Source: Luteimonas sp. J29
GTDB taxonomy: Bacteria; Pseudomonadota; Gammaproteobacteria; Xanthomonadales; Xanthomonadaceae
DNA length: 64,000 nt
Direction of reading: 5' to 3'
Assembly: GCF_000472505.1 (NCBI RefSeq)
Contig: NZ_AWZR01000002.1
Coordinates: 372,001-436,000, forward strand
Below, in pieces: positions 43,296-52,345 of this stretch. The notes below the pieces were generated by a model. It worked only from the letters and a program-made list of their open reading frames with translations, was not told where the DNA came from and ran no database searches. Made by a program: the position numbers and the translations under genes. How positions within the stretch are numbered: position 1 is the first letter of the stretch; each line of letters starts with the position of its first letter.

Positions 43296-43323
43296 TTGAT
43301 TTATGTAAGCACTTATATATTAT
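43296..43323 (+). promoter_or_regulatory. Divergent promoter with MarR-type operator
   Basis: TTGATT (43296-43301), a 16-bp spacer and TATTAT (43318-43323) make a good promoter in a short AT-rich gap. The inverted repeat TATGTAAG-CA-CTTATATA (43302-43319, 7 of 8 bases paired) lies between the two hexamers. The MarR ATG is only 6 nt past the -10, so its mRNA may be leaderless. The operator would let MarR repress itself and the S41 gene. Confidence 0.65.
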
Positions 43324-43329
43324 GCTGGC

Positions 43330-43890
43330 ATGCCCACGCAACCAACGCTCGGCACGCTGCTGCGGGCCCTGCTCGACAGGCTCGACCCGGCCGTCGAACG
43401 CGCCTACGCCGAGGCGGGCCTGGACCTGCGCCCGCGCTTCACCCCGGTGATCCGGGTGCTCGCCGCCTCGGGCCCGGTGAACATCAAGCAGGTCGCCGAG
43501 CAGTGCCGCCTGAGCCACTCCGCGCTCAGCCAGACCGTGTCGGCGATGGTTGCCAGGGGTTGGGTCCGCACCACCCGGGGGGCGGACGCGCGCGAGCGGA
43601 TCCTGCACCTCACGCCCAAGGCCCGGCGCGCCCTGCCGCTGCTGCAGGCGCAATGGCAGGCGACGGCCGAGGCGGCGGCGAGCCTCGACAGGGACCTGGG
43701 CCTTCCGCTCGCGGACGTACTCGCCAGGGCGCTCGACGCCCTCGAGCGGGAACCGTTCGACCAGCGCATCCGCGCCCGGCGCGCCGCGCCTGCCGAACGC
43801 GCCCGGCCGCCCGCCGTCCGCGACGGGACGGCCGCGATCAGAACCCGTAGCGCAGGAAGCCGCCGTCCACGGCGATGCATTCGCCGGTGA
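43330..43890 (+). CDS. MarR family transcriptional regulator
   Basis: 186 aa. Winged helix-turn-helix regulator: [51 protein letters not shown] is the helix-turn-helix, and [21 protein letters not shown] the wing and dimer helix. The last about 40 residues (after [12 protein letters not shown]) are Arg/Ala-rich and look like non-homologous read-through; they overlap the 3' end of the convergent SDR gene by 53 bp. It is divergent from the S41 peptidase gene and probably represses both promoters. The effector is unknown. Confidence 0.85.
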   Translation: MPTQPTLGTLLRALLDRLDPAVERAYAEAGLDLRPRFTPVIRVLAASGPVNIKQVAEQCRLSHSALSQTVSAMVARGWVRTTRGADARERILHLTPKARRALPLLQAQWQATAEAAASLDRDLGLPLADVLARALDALEREPFDQRIRARRAAPAERARPPAVRDGTAAIRTRSAGSRRPRRCIRR

Positions 43891-44614
43891 TGTAGCCCGA
43901 CGCGGGCAGGCACAGGAACGCCACCGCGGCGGCCACTTCCTCCGGCTCGCCAATGCGTCCCATCGGCGTGCTCAGCAGCACCTCGTCCAGGTAGTCGGGG
44001 TCCGCCAGCCTGTCGGACGTGCGGCGCGTGCGGATGTACCACGGCGCCACCGCGTTCACCCGCACGCCGTCCTCGGCCCATTCGACCGCGAGGTTGCGGG
44101 TCATCTGGTGCAGCGCCGCCTTGCTCATGCCGTAGGGCGCGCCGGTGCGCACGTGGACCAGCCCGGACACGCTGCCGACGTTGACGATCGCCGAGCTGGC
44201 GTGGCGGGTGAGCAGCGGATGGGCGTAGCGGCACAGTTCGAAGGCGCTGAACAGGTTGACCTCGAAGATCTCGCGCCACTCGTCCTCGGTGTAGTCGGTG
44301 GCGGCGCGGGTGAGGTTGCCGCCGGCGTTGTTGACCAGGATGTTGAGGCCGTTGCCCTGGTCCTCGACCCAGTCGAGCACCTCGCGCCGCTGTTCCTCGT
44401 CGACCACGTCGCCGATGAAGGCGCGCACGTCGCCGTCCGGGAACTCCTCGGCCAGTTCGTCGCGGGTGGCCTCGAGCGCGTCGCCGTTGCGGGCCACGAT
44501 CAGCACCGTGGCGCCGAAGCCCAGCAGTTCGCGCGCGATCGCGCGGCCGATGCCGGCGCTGCCGCCGGTGACCAGGGCGATCTGACCGTCCAGCCGCCAC
44601 CGATGGGGATCCAT
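43838..44614 (-). CDS. SDR family oxidoreductase (tropinone reductase-like)
   Basis: 258-aa classical short-chain dehydrogenase/reductase. The cofactor motif [16 protein letters not shown], the NNAGG motif, the catalytic Ser (VNVGSVSG) and YxxxK (YGMSKAAL) are present, and the C-terminus ends [18 protein letters not shown]. The Arg in VARNGD suggests NADP(H). GGAGGC precedes the ATG at 44614. It overlaps the convergent MarR gene by 53 bp at the 3' end. The substrate is unknown. Confidence 0.92.
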   Translation of the reverse strand: MDPHRWRLDGQIALVTGGSAGIGRAIARELLGFGATVLIVARNGDALEATRDELAEEFPDGDVRAFIGDVVDEEQRREVLDWVEDQGNGLNILVNNAGGNLTRAATDYTEDEWREIFEVNLFSAFELCRYAHPLLTRHASSAIVNVGSVSGLVHVRTGAPYGMSKAALHQMTRNLAVEWAEDGVRVNAVAPWYIRTRRTSDRLADPDYLDEVLLSTPMGRIGEPEEVAAAVAFLCLPASGYITGECIAVDGGFLRYGF

Positions 44615-44699
44615 GCCCGCCTCCGTCTGCGTGTGGGTCGTAGCATACCGTCGCGCCCGGCCCCGGACGCCACTTCGCCGCGCGGGCGCGGCCGCGCCG

Positions 44700-45746
44700 C
44701 TACTGCGGCGGCTGGCAGGAATCGCGGACGACCAGGTGCGGGCGCACGCTGGCGACCGCGCGCGCCTCGCCCTCGCCCTGCAGCAGCATCGCGGCGGCGA
44801 TGCGGCCGGTGTCGCGCGTGTCGCGGCGCACCGAGGTCAACGGCGGCCCCAGGCGCGACGCCAGCGGGCTGTCGTCGTAGCCGACCACCGACAGCTGCTG
44901 CGGGATCTGGATCCCGGCCCGCATCGCCACCCGGTAAACGCCCGCGGCCATCTCGTCGTTGAAACAGAAGATGGCGCTCGGGCGCTGCCTGGCGGCGAGC
45001 AGCTTCTCGGCCGCGGCCACGCCGGACTCGAAGGTGTAGCCCGCCTCCACCACCCGCGACTTCGGGATCTCGATGCCGCGGCGCTGCAGCGCGCCGACGA
45101 AACCCTCGGTGCGCTCGATCGCCGACCGGTAGGCGGCCGGGCCGGTGATCATCGCGATGTCGCGGTGGCCCAGCGTCAGCAGGTAGTCGGCGACCTCGGC
45201 CGCGCCGTCGCGGTCGTGGGTGATCACCGAACGCTCCGGCGCGTCCAGGCACACCGCGGCGACGCGCGCGTAGCGGCAGCCCACCTCCTGCAGCATGTCG
45301 GCCAGCGCCTGGTCCTCGGACACGCGCGGCACCAGCATCACCCCGTGCAGCTTCTGCTGCAGCACGAAGCGGCGCACGCCCGAGACGTAGTCCGGGCTGC
45401 GGCTGTCGCAGGGATGCACCACCAGCTCGAAGCCGGAATTGCGCAGCGCGTCGAGCGCGCCGTACTGGAAATCGACGATGTACTGCGCGGTCGGGTTGTC
45501 GTAGATCATCCCGATCAGGAACGAACGCCGGAACGCCAGCCCGCGCGCCAGCGGGTCGGGCACGTAGCCGACCTCGCGCATCAGCGCCTCGACCTTCTCG
45601 CGGGTGTCCGCGCGCACCAGCGGCGAACGGTTGATGACGCGCGAGACCGTCTTCTTGGAAACCCCCGCCAGGCGGGCGATGTCGTTGATGGTGGCGGCCC
45701 GGCCCTTGATGCTGGCGGTGGCCTCTTCCCTGCGGTTGCGCGGCAT
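44700..45746 (-). CDS. LacI family transcriptional regulator
   Basis: 348 aa. The N-terminal [30 protein letters not shown] is followed by the hinge helix and a periplasmic-binding-protein-like sensor ([55 protein letters not shown]). Start ATG 45746; a 20-residue basic arm precedes the HTH. It is divergent from a PfkB-type kdgK, so it probably responds to a hexonate or KDG-type ligand and controls that gene. I see no convincing LacI palindrome in the 223-bp gap. Confidence 0.92.
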   Translation of the reverse strand: MPRNRREEATASIKGRAATINDIARLAGVSKKTVSRVINRSPLVRADTREKVEALMREVGYVPDPLARGLAFRRSFLIGMIYDNPTAQYIVDFQYGALDALRNSGFELVVHPCDSRSPDYVSGVRRFVLQQKLHGVMLVPRVSEDQALADMLQEVGCRYARVAAVCLDAPERSVITHDRDGAAEVADYLLTLGHRDIAMITGPAAYRSAIERTEGFVGALQRRGIEIPKSRVVEAGYTFESGVAAAEKLLAARQRPSAIFCFNDEMAAGVYRVAMRAGIQIPQQLSVVGYDDSPLASRLGPPLTSVRRDTRDTGRIAAAMLLQGEGEARAVASVRPHLVVRDSCQPPQ

Positions 45747-45969
45747 GTGCTGTCCCGACCCGGGGAGTCCGGTCCGTTTCCAGTCTATCGCGACGGCGCA
45801 CCGGGGGCGCCTCCCGGCCACGGCGGCCCCGCCCCTGGCACGCCCGGTGCCGGAATCGTCGCGGGCGCGGGTCGGCGCAATCGGCGCGGCGGCCGCATAA
45901 TCCCGGGCGCCGTCGAACGCACGCCGCCCGGATCCCCACGGCCGGCGACCAACAGCGAGGGAGGAGCAC

Positions 45970-46998
45970 ATGCCGGGTCGCATCGCCTGTTTCGGAGAGC
46001 TGCTGCTGCGCCTGGGCGCGCCCGGCCGCGAGCTGCTGCTGCAGTCGCCACGGCTGGAGGCGTGGATCGGCGGCGCCGAGGCCAACGTGGCGGTGTCGCT
46101 GGCGCGCTTCGGCCACGAGGTGGCGATGCTCGGCACCGTGGCCGGCAATGCGCTCGGGCAGGCCGCGCTGGGCGAGCTGCGCCGGCACGGCGTCGACACC
46201 TGTCGCGTGCGGGTCGCTCCGGGCCGCATGGGCCTGTACTTCCTCGCCACCGGCGCGGGCCACCGGCCGAGCGAAGTGCTTTACGACCGCGCCGGATCCG
46301 CGTTCGCCCTCGCGTCCCCCGACACCTACGACTGGCCCCGGCTGCTGCAGGGCGTGGACTGGCTGCACCTGTCGGGCATCACCCCGGCGCTGGGCCCGGC
46401 CACCGCGCAGGCGGCCGCCGACGCGGTCCGCACCGCCGCCGGGATGGGCGTGCGCGTCTCGTTCGACGGCAACTTCCGGCCGATGCTGTGGGCGGCCTGG
46501 GACGGAGACCCGGCGACGATCCTGCGTCCGCTGCTGGAGGCGGCGGACGTCGCGTTCGCCGACCACCGCGACATCGACGTGGTGCTCGGCGCCGACCCGG
46601 GCGCGCCCGGCGACGACACCCACGGGCACCGCTTCGCGCGCGCCGCGCGACGCGCCTTCGATGCCTTCCCGCGCCTGCAACGCATCGCCTGCACGGTACG
46701 CAGCCAGGCCAGCGTCGAGCACCACGCGCTCGGCGCGCTGATGGCCACGCGCGACGGCGACCTGCACCGGGTCGAGGACCGGGCTCTGTCGGGCATCGTG
46801 GACCGCATCGGCGCCGGCGACGCGTTCGCCGCCGGCGTGCTGCATGGCCTGCTGGCGGGCTGGAGCGATGCCGACAGCCTGCGCTTCGGCCACGCCGCCG
46901 GCTGCCTCAAGCACGCGGTGCCGGGCGACTTCAACCGGTGCGGCGAGGACGACGTGCTCGCGCTCGTGCGCGGCGGGCGACTCGACGTGAAGCGCTGA
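45970..46998 (+). CDS. kdgK: PfkB family sugar kinase, probable 2-dehydro-3-deoxygluconokinase
   Basis: 342-aa ribokinase-fold kinase. N-terminus IACFGELLLRLGAPG, substrate loop WIGGAEANVAVSLARFG, and the anion-hole/catalytic base DRIGAGDAFAAGVLHGL. The layout of GELLLRL and FDGNFRPMLW is that of KDG kinases, which phosphorylate KDG for the Entner-Doudoroff aldolase step. Specificity is inferred, since other PfkB sugar kinases are close. A clear GGAGG precedes the ATG, and a CATAAT -10 lies at 45896-45901. The divergent LacI regulator supports a role in sugar-acid catabolism. Confidence 0.85.
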   Translation: MPGRIACFGELLLRLGAPGRELLLQSPRLEAWIGGAEANVAVSLARFGHEVAMLGTVAGNALGQAALGELRRHGVDTCRVRVAPGRMGLYFLATGAGHRPSEVLYDRAGSAFALASPDTYDWPRLLQGVDWLHLSGITPALGPATAQAAADAVRTAAGMGVRVSFDGNFRPMLWAAWDGDPATILRPLLEAADVAFADHRDIDVVLGADPGAPGDDTHGHRFARAARRAFDAFPRLQRIACTVRSQASVEHHALGALMATRDGDLHRVEDRALSGIVDRIGAGDAFAAGVLHGLLAGWSDADSLRFGHAAGCLKHAVPGDFNRCGEDDVLALVRGGRLDVKR

Positions 46999-47005
46999 GC
47001 GGCGC

Positions 47006-47025
47006 GGGCGCGGCCATCCGCGCCC
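47006..47025. terminator. Hairpin between convergent kdgK and sppA
   Basis: A perfect 8-bp stem GGGCGCGG / CCGCGCCC with a CCAT loop in the 45-bp convergent gap. No T run on either strand, so termination function is uncertain. Confidence 0.4.
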
Positions 47026-47043
47026 GACGGTGCCGGTGCCGGG

Positions 47044-48933
47044 TCAGATTCCGCAGAAGCAGTGCGCCAGCACCTTCACCGGTGCGCCGTCGCGGGTCTT
47101 GAGCATGTCCTCGAGCAGGCGCAGGTCGCGCTCGGCCTGCGGCACCGCGCGCGCCAGCAGGCCGCGGGCGAAGTCGGACTCGCGCAGCCAGTGCCGCGCC
47201 AGCCGCCCCTGCAGGAAGCCGCTGAACCAGCGCTCGAACGGCGAGGCGCCGCGCTCGATGTAGCGCACGCGCCACTGCTCCGGCTCGCCCAGGCGCGCGC
47301 GCGAGGCCGCGTCGGCGATCGCCGCGCGCAGGCCGCCGAACTCGTCCACCAGGCCGCGCTCGTGCGCCTGCGCGCCGGTCCAGACCCGCCCGCGCGCGAC
47401 CTCGTCGATCTGCTCGGGGGTGCGGCCGCGGCCCTGGGCGACGCGGCCGATGAAATCCCGGTAGCCCTTGTCGATGTAGGACTGGATCAGTTGCGCCAGC
47501 TCCGGCGACAGCGGCCGGGTGAGGTCGAACGCGCCGGCCATGCGCGTGGTCGCCACGCCGTCGGTATGCACCCCGATCTTCTCCAGCGCGCGCGGGAAGG
47601 TCGGCACCAGGCCGAAGATGCCGATCGAGCCGGTGATCGTCGACGGATCGGCGAAGATGCGGTCGCCGTCCATGCTGATCCAGTAGCCGCCCGAGGCGGC
47701 GACGTCGCCGAACGACACCACCACCGGCTTGTCCGCCTCCTTGAGCGCGACGATCTCGCGCCGGATGATCTCGGAGGCGAAGGCCGAGCCGCCGGGCGAG
47801 TTCACCCGCAGCACCACGGCCTTGACGTCATCGTCCTCGCGCGCCTCGCGCAGCAGGGCCGCGGTCGACTCGCTGCCGATCCGGCCCGGCGGCTGCCGGC
47901 CCTCGACGATCTCGCCCTCGGCCACCACCACCGCCACCTGCGGGCGGCGGCCCTTGGCGGCGGCGCTCAGGCCGTCGACGCTGCGCAGGTAGTCGAAGAA
48001 GCCCACCTGACGGAAGCCGCCTTCGGCGTCGTCGTCGGCCACGCCGCGCTCGGCCAGCAGCTGTTCGACCTCCTCGCGCGTCTTCAGTCCGTCCACCAGC
48101 TTCTGCTCGAACGCGTAGCGCGCGGTATCGCCCTGGACCGCGGCGATGCCTTCGGGCAGGGCGTCGATCGACGCGGCCAGCTGCCCGGCCGTGGTCTTGC
48201 GCAGGCGCGCCACGTCCTCGAGGTAGCGCCGCCACACATCGCCGCGCCAGAACAGGTCGGCTTCCTTGGCCTCGGGCGAGGCGTCGTCCCGGACGAAGGG
48301 TTCGGCGGCGGACTTGTACTCGCCGACCTTGAACAGGTGCATGTCGATGCCGAGCTTGTCCTGCAGGCCTTCGCGGTAGAACTGGCGGTAGCCGCTCAGG
48401 CCCAGCAGCAGCACCTCGCCCTCGGGATCGAGGTAGACCTCGTCGGCGTGCGCGGCCAGCAGGTACTGGGCCTGGGTGAAGCGCTCGCCGAACGCGACCA
48501 CCTGCTTGCCCGCGGCGCGCAGCTCGTCGATCGCCTCGCCCAGCTCGCGCAGGGAGGCGAACCCGGAGAACGACATCCGGTCCACGCGCAGCAGCACGCG
48601 TTCGATCTTCGCGTCCTCGCGCGCGGCGTCGAGCACCGCCAGCAGGTCGCGCAGCTGCACCTCGGCCGGCCCCTGGCCGAAGGTGCCCATGAAGGAGCGA
48701 CTCACCGGGTCGGTCGTGTACTGCTCGACCAGCTGCGCTTCCGGCGCGATCACCAGGGTGCTGCGGTCCTGCACCTGGACCACGCCCCCGCGCCCGCCGG
48801 CGAGGACCATCAGGAACAGCAGCAGCAGGAAGAAGAACAGCAGGTTGAGCACCAGCCGGCGCAGGAAGTTCATGCCGTTCCAGACGCCGACGATGGCGCG
48901 CAGCACGGGGCCGCGCGAAGAAGCCTGACTCAT
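47044..48933 (-). CDS. sppA: Signal peptide peptidase SppA, 67K type
   Basis: 629-aa inner-membrane serine protease that degrades cleaved signal peptides. One N-terminal membrane helix (about residues 23-46, LRRLVLNLLFFFLLLLFLMV) leads to two tandem S49 domains in the periplasm. The catalytic Lys207 is in EYKSAAEPFVRD and the nucleophile Ser383 in VNSPGGSAFASEIIRREI, as in E. coli SppA (Lys209, Ser409). It ends AHCFCGI, with two Cys. GGAGCGA precedes the start. Adjacent MATE gene on the same strand, 54 bp upstream. Confidence 0.95.
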   Translation of the reverse strand: MSQASSRGPVLRAIVGVWNGMNFLRRLVLNLLFFFLLLLFLMVLAGGRGGVVQVQDRSTLVIAPEAQLVEQYTTDPVSRSFMGTFGQGPAEVQLRDLLAVLDAAREDAKIERVLLRVDRMSFSGFASLRELGEAIDELRAAGKQVVAFGERFTQAQYLLAAHADEVYLDPEGEVLLLGLSGYRQFYREGLQDKLGIDMHLFKVGEYKSAAEPFVRDDASPEAKEADLFWRGDVWRRYLEDVARLRKTTAGQLAASIDALPEGIAAVQGDTARYAFEQKLVDGLKTREEVEQLLAERGVADDDAEGGFRQVGFFDYLRSVDGLSAAAKGRRPQVAVVVAEGEIVEGRQPPGRIGSESTAALLREAREDDDVKAVVLRVNSPGGSAFASEIIRREIVALKEADKPVVVSFGDVAASGGYWISMDGDRIFADPSTITGSIGIFGLVPTFPRALEKIGVHTDGVATTRMAGAFDLTRPLSPELAQLIQSYIDKGYRDFIGRVAQGRGRTPEQIDEVARGRVWTGAQAHERGLVDEFGGLRAAIADAASRARLGEPEQWRVRYIERGASPFERWFSGFLQGRLARHWLRESDFARGLLARAVPQAERDLRLLEDMLKTRDGAPVKVLAHCFCGI

Positions 48934-48987
48934 GGGGGGTATCGCTCCGTATCCAGGCCGCCAGAGTACCCGGCGGCCGGTCCGTTT

Positions 48988-50379
48988 TCATGCGCCGTTG
49001 GTCACCGGCGTCCCGGGAGCGGCGGCCAGCGCGGCCGGGCGGCTGCTGCGGACGAAGCGCGCGGCCATCAGCACCGCGGCCACCGTCAGGCCGGCGATCA
49101 GGCCCAGCCACATCCCGCGCGGCCCCCAGCCCAGCCCCAGGCCCAGCCCCGCGCCCAGGGGCATGCCGATGCCCCAGTAGGCCAGGGCCGCGATGAACAT
49201 CGGCACCCGGGTGTCCTTGAGCCCGCGCAGGGCGCCAGCCGACAGCACCTGGATGCCGTCCGGGAACTGGAACGCCGCCGCCAGCAGCAGCAGCGAGCCG
49301 GCCAGCGCGGCCACCGCCATGTCGTGGGTGTAGATCGTCGCGATGGCCTCGTGCCCGCCCAGCAGCGCCGTGGCCGACAGCGCCTGCGTCCCCAGCACCA
49401 GCACCAGCCCGGCCAGCGCCGCGCGGCGCACGCCCGACGACCCGCGGCCTGCACCGACGGCATGGCCGACCCGCACCGTGGTCGCCTCGGCCAGGCCGAA
49501 CGGGACCATGAAGCACAGGCTGGAGACGTTGATCGCGATCTGGTGCGCGGCCACCTCGAGTTCGCCGATCCGACCGATCAGCAGCGCGGTCACGACGAAC
49601 AGGCCGCCCTCCATCGCCACGGTCACGCCGATCGGCAGGCCGGTGCGCAGCAGCGTGCCGATCTCGCGCCGGCGCGGCGGATCGAGTCGCTCGAACAGGC
49701 GCATGTCGCGGAACCGCGGCGACCACGCCAGGTACAGCACGAACCCGGCCACCTGCGACCACATCATGATCGCCGAGGCCAGCCCGAGTCCGCCTGCGCC
49801 GCCTTCGGGCAGGCCGAAGGCGCCGAACGTGAGCGCGTAACCCAGCGGCAGCAGCACCAGCAGGCCACCGAAGCCGAAAGCCATGGTCGGCAGCGTCCAG
49901 TGCAGGCCGTCGCACAGGTAGCGCAGGCAGAAGTACAGGGTCAGCGCCGGCACGCCCCAGCGGATGCCGCCGAGGAACGCGGCCGCGTCCGGGCGCACTT
50001 CCGGCGCGATGCCCATCGGCTCGAGCACGTGGCGCCCGAGGGTCAGCAGCACGAACAGCAGCAGGCCCAGCCCCAGCGCCAGCCACAGCGCCTGCCGGAA
50101 CAGCGGACCGACCTCGGCCCGGCGCCCGGCGCCGTCGAGCTGCGACACCGACGGCGGCAGCGCCATCAACGTGCCCATCGGTACCAGCATCACCAGCCAG
50201 AACATGGCCGTGCCCACCGCCACGCCGGCGAGCGTGGAGGTGCCGTGGCGGCCGGCGATGACGTTGTCGACGAAACCGATCAGGCCGGTCGCGAGGTGGC
50301 CGGCGACGAGCGGCGCGGCGAGCACGGCGCTCGTGCGCACTTCGTCGCGCAGGCGCGCCGGCGATGCGGGCGGGGACAT
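48988..50379 (-). CDS. MATE family efflux transporter
   Basis: 463-aa multidrug and toxin extrusion antiporter, with two halves of six transmembrane helices each. Family signatures include the first half's LIGFVDNVIAGRHGTSTLAGVAVG, MALPPSVSQLDGAGRRAEVG and the second half's EVAAHQIAINVSSLCFMVPFGLAEATTVRVGHAVGAG, then LSAGALRGLKDTRVPMFIA. This is the NorM-like subgroup that exports cationic compounds with Na+ or H+ exchange. The start is at 50379, in a divergent gap with the DUF3667 gene, where TATTTTA at 50446-50452 could supply -10 boxes for both directions. Confidence 0.92.
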   Translation of the reverse strand: MSPPASPARLRDEVRTSAVLAAPLVAGHLATGLIGFVDNVIAGRHGTSTLAGVAVGTAMFWLVMLVPMGTLMALPPSVSQLDGAGRRAEVGPLFRQALWLALGLGLLLFVLLTLGRHVLEPMGIAPEVRPDAAAFLGGIRWGVPALTLYFCLRYLCDGLHWTLPTMAFGFGGLLVLLPLGYALTFGAFGLPEGGAGGLGLASAIMMWSQVAGFVLYLAWSPRFRDMRLFERLDPPRRREIGTLLRTGLPIGVTVAMEGGLFVVTALLIGRIGELEVAAHQIAINVSSLCFMVPFGLAEATTVRVGHAVGAGRGSSGVRRAALAGLVLVLGTQALSATALLGGHEAIATIYTHDMAVAALAGSLLLLAAAFQFPDGIQVLSAGALRGLKDTRVPMFIAALAYWGIGMPLGAGLGLGLGWGPRGMWLGLIAGLTVAAVLMAARFVRSSRPAALAAAPGTPVTNGA

Positions 50380-50495
50380 GGTGGGAATCCGGAAAGTGGC
50401 GGGCCCGCGTCCGCGATGACGCTGGCGCCTCGCCAGGGGCGGCCGTATTTTAGGCGCGCGACCCCGGTCGCCGCACCCCTTTCCCGGTCCAGTCG

Positions 50496-51674
50496 ATGAA
50501 CGCCAGCACCGATCTCCCCGCGCCTGCGGAGCCCGCGGAGCCGTCCCGCGGCGCTTGCGCCAACTGCGGCACGCCGCTGCAGGGCGACTTCTGCCACGCC
50601 TGCGGCCAACCGGTCAAGGGGCTGGTCCGGCACTTCTCCAGCATCGTCGGCGACGTGCTCGACAGCGTGTTCGAATGGGATTCGCGCACGCCGCGCACGC
50701 TGTGGCCGCTGCTGGCCAGGCCGGGCTACCTGAGCCTGGAGTACTTCGCCGGGCGCCGGGTCCGCTACGTCAGTCCGTTCCGGCTGTTCTTCTTCCTGGC
50801 CGTGGTCGCGTTCTTCGTCGGCCGGCTGGTGATCAGCTTCGACGACGGCAGCGCGATCCACGTCAGCAGGAGCGACGACCGGATCGAGGCCGCGCGCACG
50901 GTCGAGGAGGTCGAGCGGGTGCGGGACGAGGCGCTGGCCCAGGTCGAGGCCGCGCGCGCCAGGCTCCCTGCCGATGGCGGCACCGCCACCGCCGGCACGA
51001 GGGCCGCGCTCGCCGCGAGCGAGACGGCGATCCGCACCCGCGCCAGCGAACGCATCGCCCGGATCGAGGCCGAGGCCGCCGGCACCGCGCCGCCGCGGCG
51101 CAAGGAGCGACCGCGGATCTCGTTCAACTCCGAAGAGTGGGACCCGGTGACCAACCCGTTGAAGATCGACGGGCTGCCGGACTTCGCCAACGACTGGCTC
51201 AACCGCCAGGTCGGCCGCGCCGAACGCAACGTGCAGCGCCTGCAGGAGGAGCCCGACCTGCTCAAGGACTCGCTGCTCGGCGCGGTGCCCTCGACCCTGT
51301 TCGTGCTGCTGCCGATCTTCGCGCTGATGCTCAAGGTCGCCTACCTGTTCCGGCGCCGCCTGTACATGGAGCACCTGATCGTGGCGATGCACAGCCACGC
51401 CTTCGTCTTCCTGGTGCTGCTGCTGGTGTTCACGATGATGGCGCTCGAGCACTGGCTCGCGCCGGGCGGCGGGCCGCTCGCCCGCGTGTTCGGCGTGGCC
51501 GAGGGCCTGCTGTGGCTGTGGATCCCGGTCTACCTGCTGCTGATGCAGAAGCGGGTGTACGGCCAGGGCTGGTTCATGACCCTGCTCAAGTACTTCGTGA
51601 TCGGCACCTGCTATTCGATCCTGCTCAGCCTCGGCGCCGCGTTCACCACGGTCGCCAGCCTGGTGTGGATGTAG
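50496..51674 (+). CDS. DUF3667 domain-containing membrane protein
   Basis: 392 aa. An N-terminal zinc-ribbon-like CANCGTPLQGDFCHACGQ precedes the conserved DUF3667 segment FSSIVGDVLDSVFEWDSRTPRTLWPLL / RYVSPFRLFFFLAVVAFFV, the first membrane helix. A periplasmic or cytosolic coiled region (about residues 125-215, rich in Glu and Arg with RIEAARTVEEVERVRDEALA) follows, then four C-terminal helices (VPSTLFVLLPIFALMLKVAYLF and on). The function is unknown; such proteins are common in xanthomonads and Bacteroidetes. It stands alone. Confidence 0.87.
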   Translation: MNASTDLPAPAEPAEPSRGACANCGTPLQGDFCHACGQPVKGLVRHFSSIVGDVLDSVFEWDSRTPRTLWPLLARPGYLSLEYFAGRRVRYVSPFRLFFFLAVVAFFVGRLVISFDDGSAIHVSRSDDRIEAARTVEEVERVRDEALAQVEAARARLPADGGTATAGTRAALAASETAIRTRASERIARIEAEAAGTAPPRRKERPRISFNSEEWDPVTNPLKIDGLPDFANDWLNRQVGRAERNVQRLQEEPDLLKDSLLGAVPSTLFVLLPIFALMLKVAYLFRRRLYMEHLIVAMHSHAFVFLVLLLVFTMMALEHWLAPGGGPLARVFGVAEGLLWLWIPVYLLLMQKRVYGQGWFMTLLKYFVIGTCYSILLSLGAAFTTVASLVWM

Positions 51675-51766
51675 GGCGCGCGCCCTCGCGGTTGCGCGCC
51701 GTGCGCCGACGCGGCTGGCGGTCTCGGGCGGACGCAGCCGCGACCGTCCGGTCCGGCCGGCGCCGC

Positions 51767-52345
51767 TCAGGGCGAGACGCGTTCGCGCAACCAGACCGCA
51801 CGCCGTTCCGCCGGCAGCGCCAGCAGCTGTGCGCGCAGCGCCGCGCGGTCCTGCGGCGGCGTGCGCTGGGCCAGCACGCCCAGGTCCTCGAGCGCCTGCG
51901 GCGGCAGGGCACGCAGCGCGCCCAGCAGCGCGTCGCGCTCCTCCGGCCCGACGTGGGCGAACAGCGCGTGCAGGCGCGGCCAGTGCGGGCCCAGCACCGG
52001 CCCCAGCAGCCAGCCGCGGCGGATCCCCGCGTCGAGCGCGTCGAATCGCGCCCGCAGCGCCTGCTGGCGGTCGACCGGCAGGCTGCGCCAGGCGGCGCGC
52101 GCGGCCTGCATCCGGGCGCGTTCGGGCGCGGGCAGGTCGCGCCACGCCAGCCACGCCTCGCGACGCTCGCGCTGCATCGGCAGCGGCAGCGCATCCCACT
52201 CCGCGGCCCGGCGCTCCAGGGCCGCGCGCCGGGCCGGATCGAGCGCGGCGATCCGGGCCGCGCCGTCGGTGCCCGCCGCCAGCGCGCAGCCGGCTCCCAG
52301 CAGCACGCACAGCGCCACCGCGACGCGCAGCGGTTCAGGGCGCAT
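51767..52345 (-). CDS. DUF3106 domain-containing exported protein
   Basis: 192 aa. A signal peptide (LRVAVALCVLLGAGCALAAG, with a Cys before the cleavage region) is followed by a highly helical, Arg/Ala-rich protein with repeats of the kind LPxxxRxxxxxR, as in LPLPMQRERREAWLAW, LPAPERARMQAARAAW, LPVDRQQALRARF and LPAERRAVWLRER. This matches the DUF3106 pattern of short LP..R.R..W helices. It overlaps the 3' end of the sigma-like gene by 11 bp, so the pair is co-translated. Periplasmic partner function is possible but unknown. Confidence 0.8.
   Translation of the reverse strand: MRPEPLRVAVALCVLLGAGCALAAGTDGAARIAALDPARRAALERRAAEWDALPLPMQRERREAWLAWRDLPAPERARMQAARAAWRSLPVDRQQALRARFDALDAGIRRGWLLGPVLGPHWPRLHALFAHVGPEERDALLGALRALPPQALEDLGVLAQRTPPQDRAALRAQLLALPAERRAVWLRERVSP

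Noticed and set aside
47062..50499. 1145-codon open frame antisense to sppA and the MATE gene
   Set aside because: Both genes on the minus strand have complete motifs; this frame is rich in His, Gln and Arg and matches nothing.
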